Positions 4,939-5,479 of a DNA stretch of 5,479 bases are shown one piece after another; positions within the stretch are counted from its first letter, which is position 1; every line of letters starts with the position of its first letter. The notes under the pieces were generated by a model. The model was not told the DNA's origin, made no database searches, and saw only the letters and a list, made by a program, of their open reading frames with translations. Origin of the DNA: an uncultured Spirochaetaceae bacterium (lineage in GTDB: Bacteria; Spirochaetota; Spirochaetia; Treponematales; Treponemataceae); NCBI GenBank assembly GCA_902796985.1, contig CADBRC010000220.1, forward strand, positions 1-5,479, written 5' to 3'. The translations under genes were made by a program, and so were the position numbers.

Positions 4939-5479
4939 CTAGGCCTTGGGCTGGAAGTGGCTGAATGACATGCTGAAGCTCGCCCGCCCCTGGGTGACCG
5001 AGCGCAGGTCGGTGGAAAAGCCGAACATCTTGGCCATCGGTGCCTGAGCATGCACGATGTTGCCGCCGGACTTGTCGTCCATGCTAGAGATGATTCCGCC
5101 ACGCTGGGTTATCTGGCTCATCGCCTCGCCGACGAACTCGGAGGGGCTTTCAATATCTACCGCCATCACCGGCTCAAGGAGCGCAGGCGATGCGGCGGAA
5201 CAGGCTTTGTCAAATGCCTCGGCGGCCGCGGCCTCGAACGCGAAGGTGGTCGACGTAAGCTCGTTGTAGCCGACGGAAGTGACCGTGACGGCGGTATCGG
5301 TACAGGGGTATCCCATCTTGATTCCCGACATGAAGCTGCTCTCGATGCTCTGCTTGATCGCGTCGAATATCTCGTCGGGTATGTCGCCCTGCTTGGCCGT
5401 GCACACGTAGGAGTTGCCCGCCCCGGTCTCGCGCGGCTCCACGTGGATGCTGAGGGAGGCCGTGTTCTCTTTGCCCGCG
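4939..5479 (-). CDS. fusA: Translation elongation factor G, C-terminal part (5' end outside the window)
   Basis: The last 179 codons of an EF-G gene are visible, ending in TAG; the start lies beyond the right edge. Domain IV is seen from KENTASLSIHVEPRETGAG through IKMGYP and the FAFEAAAAEAF helix. Domain V follows: LLEPVMAVDI, a MSQITQRGGIISSM segment, then AQAPMAKMFGFSTDLRS and QGRASFSMSFSHF, hallmarks of EF-G, which drives tRNA-mRNA translocation on the ribosome. Where E. coli EF-G has the tip loop YHDVDSSE with His583, this protein has YNELTSTT, so the tip histidine is apparently Asn. This suggests a divergent EF-G paralogue of the kind found in spirochaetes and some other phyla. The GTPase domain is not in view. 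The gene is GC-rich (about 68% in one sampled line), unlike the adjoining toxin-antitoxin pair. Confidence 0.93.
   Translation of the reverse strand, partial: AGKENTASLSIHVEPRETGAGNSYVCTAKQGDIPDEIFDAIKQSIESSFMSGIKMGYPCTDTAVTVTSVGYNELTSTTFAFEAAAAEAFDKACSAASPALLEPVMAVDIESPSEFVGEAMSQITQRGGIISSMDDKSGGNIVHAQAPMAKMFGFSTDLRSVTQGRASFSMSFSHFQPKA

Noticed and set aside
4746..5102. 118-codon minus-strand frame across the EF-G end and intergenic repeat
   Set aside because: It overlaps EF-G in another frame and is rich in Pro, Arg and Ala from GC-rich repeats; it also runs through the toxin-antitoxin promoter.

Overview
The window looks like a bacterial chromosome segment of mixed base composition. Sampled 60-base stretches range from about 33% GC in the toxin-antitoxin pair to about 68% GC in the EF-G gene. 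The EF-G tail, the frequent TAG stops (no intact gene here ends in TAA) and the ATG starts are compatible with a host-associated spirochaete such as a Treponema. This is a weak inference; the two-component pair and the reductase look equally at home in gut Firmicutes.

Layout, left to right: (1) a two-unit 23-bp tandem repeat; (2) a strong promoter with its -10 box only 7 nt from the ATG of a 202-residue protein whose motif order resembles flavin-dependent thymidylate synthase (ThyX) but whose signature motif is altered; (3) a GC-rich, hairpin-dense intergenic stretch (747-844); (4) on the minus strand, an OmpR/PhoB-type response regulator and a sensor kinase that overlap by ATGA; (5) a 148-bp divergent promoter region with three direct repeats at exactly 11-bp spacing, the geometry of an OmpR-family binding site; (6) on the plus strand, an extended-SDR NAD(P)-dependent reductase/epimerase followed by a 50-residue lipoprotein and a 58-nt hairpin; (7) on the minus strand, a vapBC-type toxin-antitoxin pair whose PIN toxin is cut by an in-frame TAA at codon 51; (8) the 3' end of an EF-G gene (minus strand, running off the right edge).

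The clearest functional unit is the central one. The response regulator and kinase genes are divergent from the reductase-lipoprotein pair, and the repeats sit where the reductase promoter should have a -35 box. The simplest reading is that the regulator activates the reductase operon and perhaps its own. The kinase has almost no extracytoplasmic loop, so its signal probably arises in or at the membrane.

Two copies of a GC-rich intergenic repeat (791-831 and 4854-4911, same orientation) bracket the region from the kinase to the toxin-antitoxin pair. This may mark the edges of an inserted segment, or may be a dispersed element of the genome that falls between genes. I did not find a convincing new defence or mobile system. 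The best leads are the 11-bp operator, the ThyX-like protein, the leaderless promoter pair, the bracketing repeats, the hairpin after the lipoprotein gene and the broken toxin.
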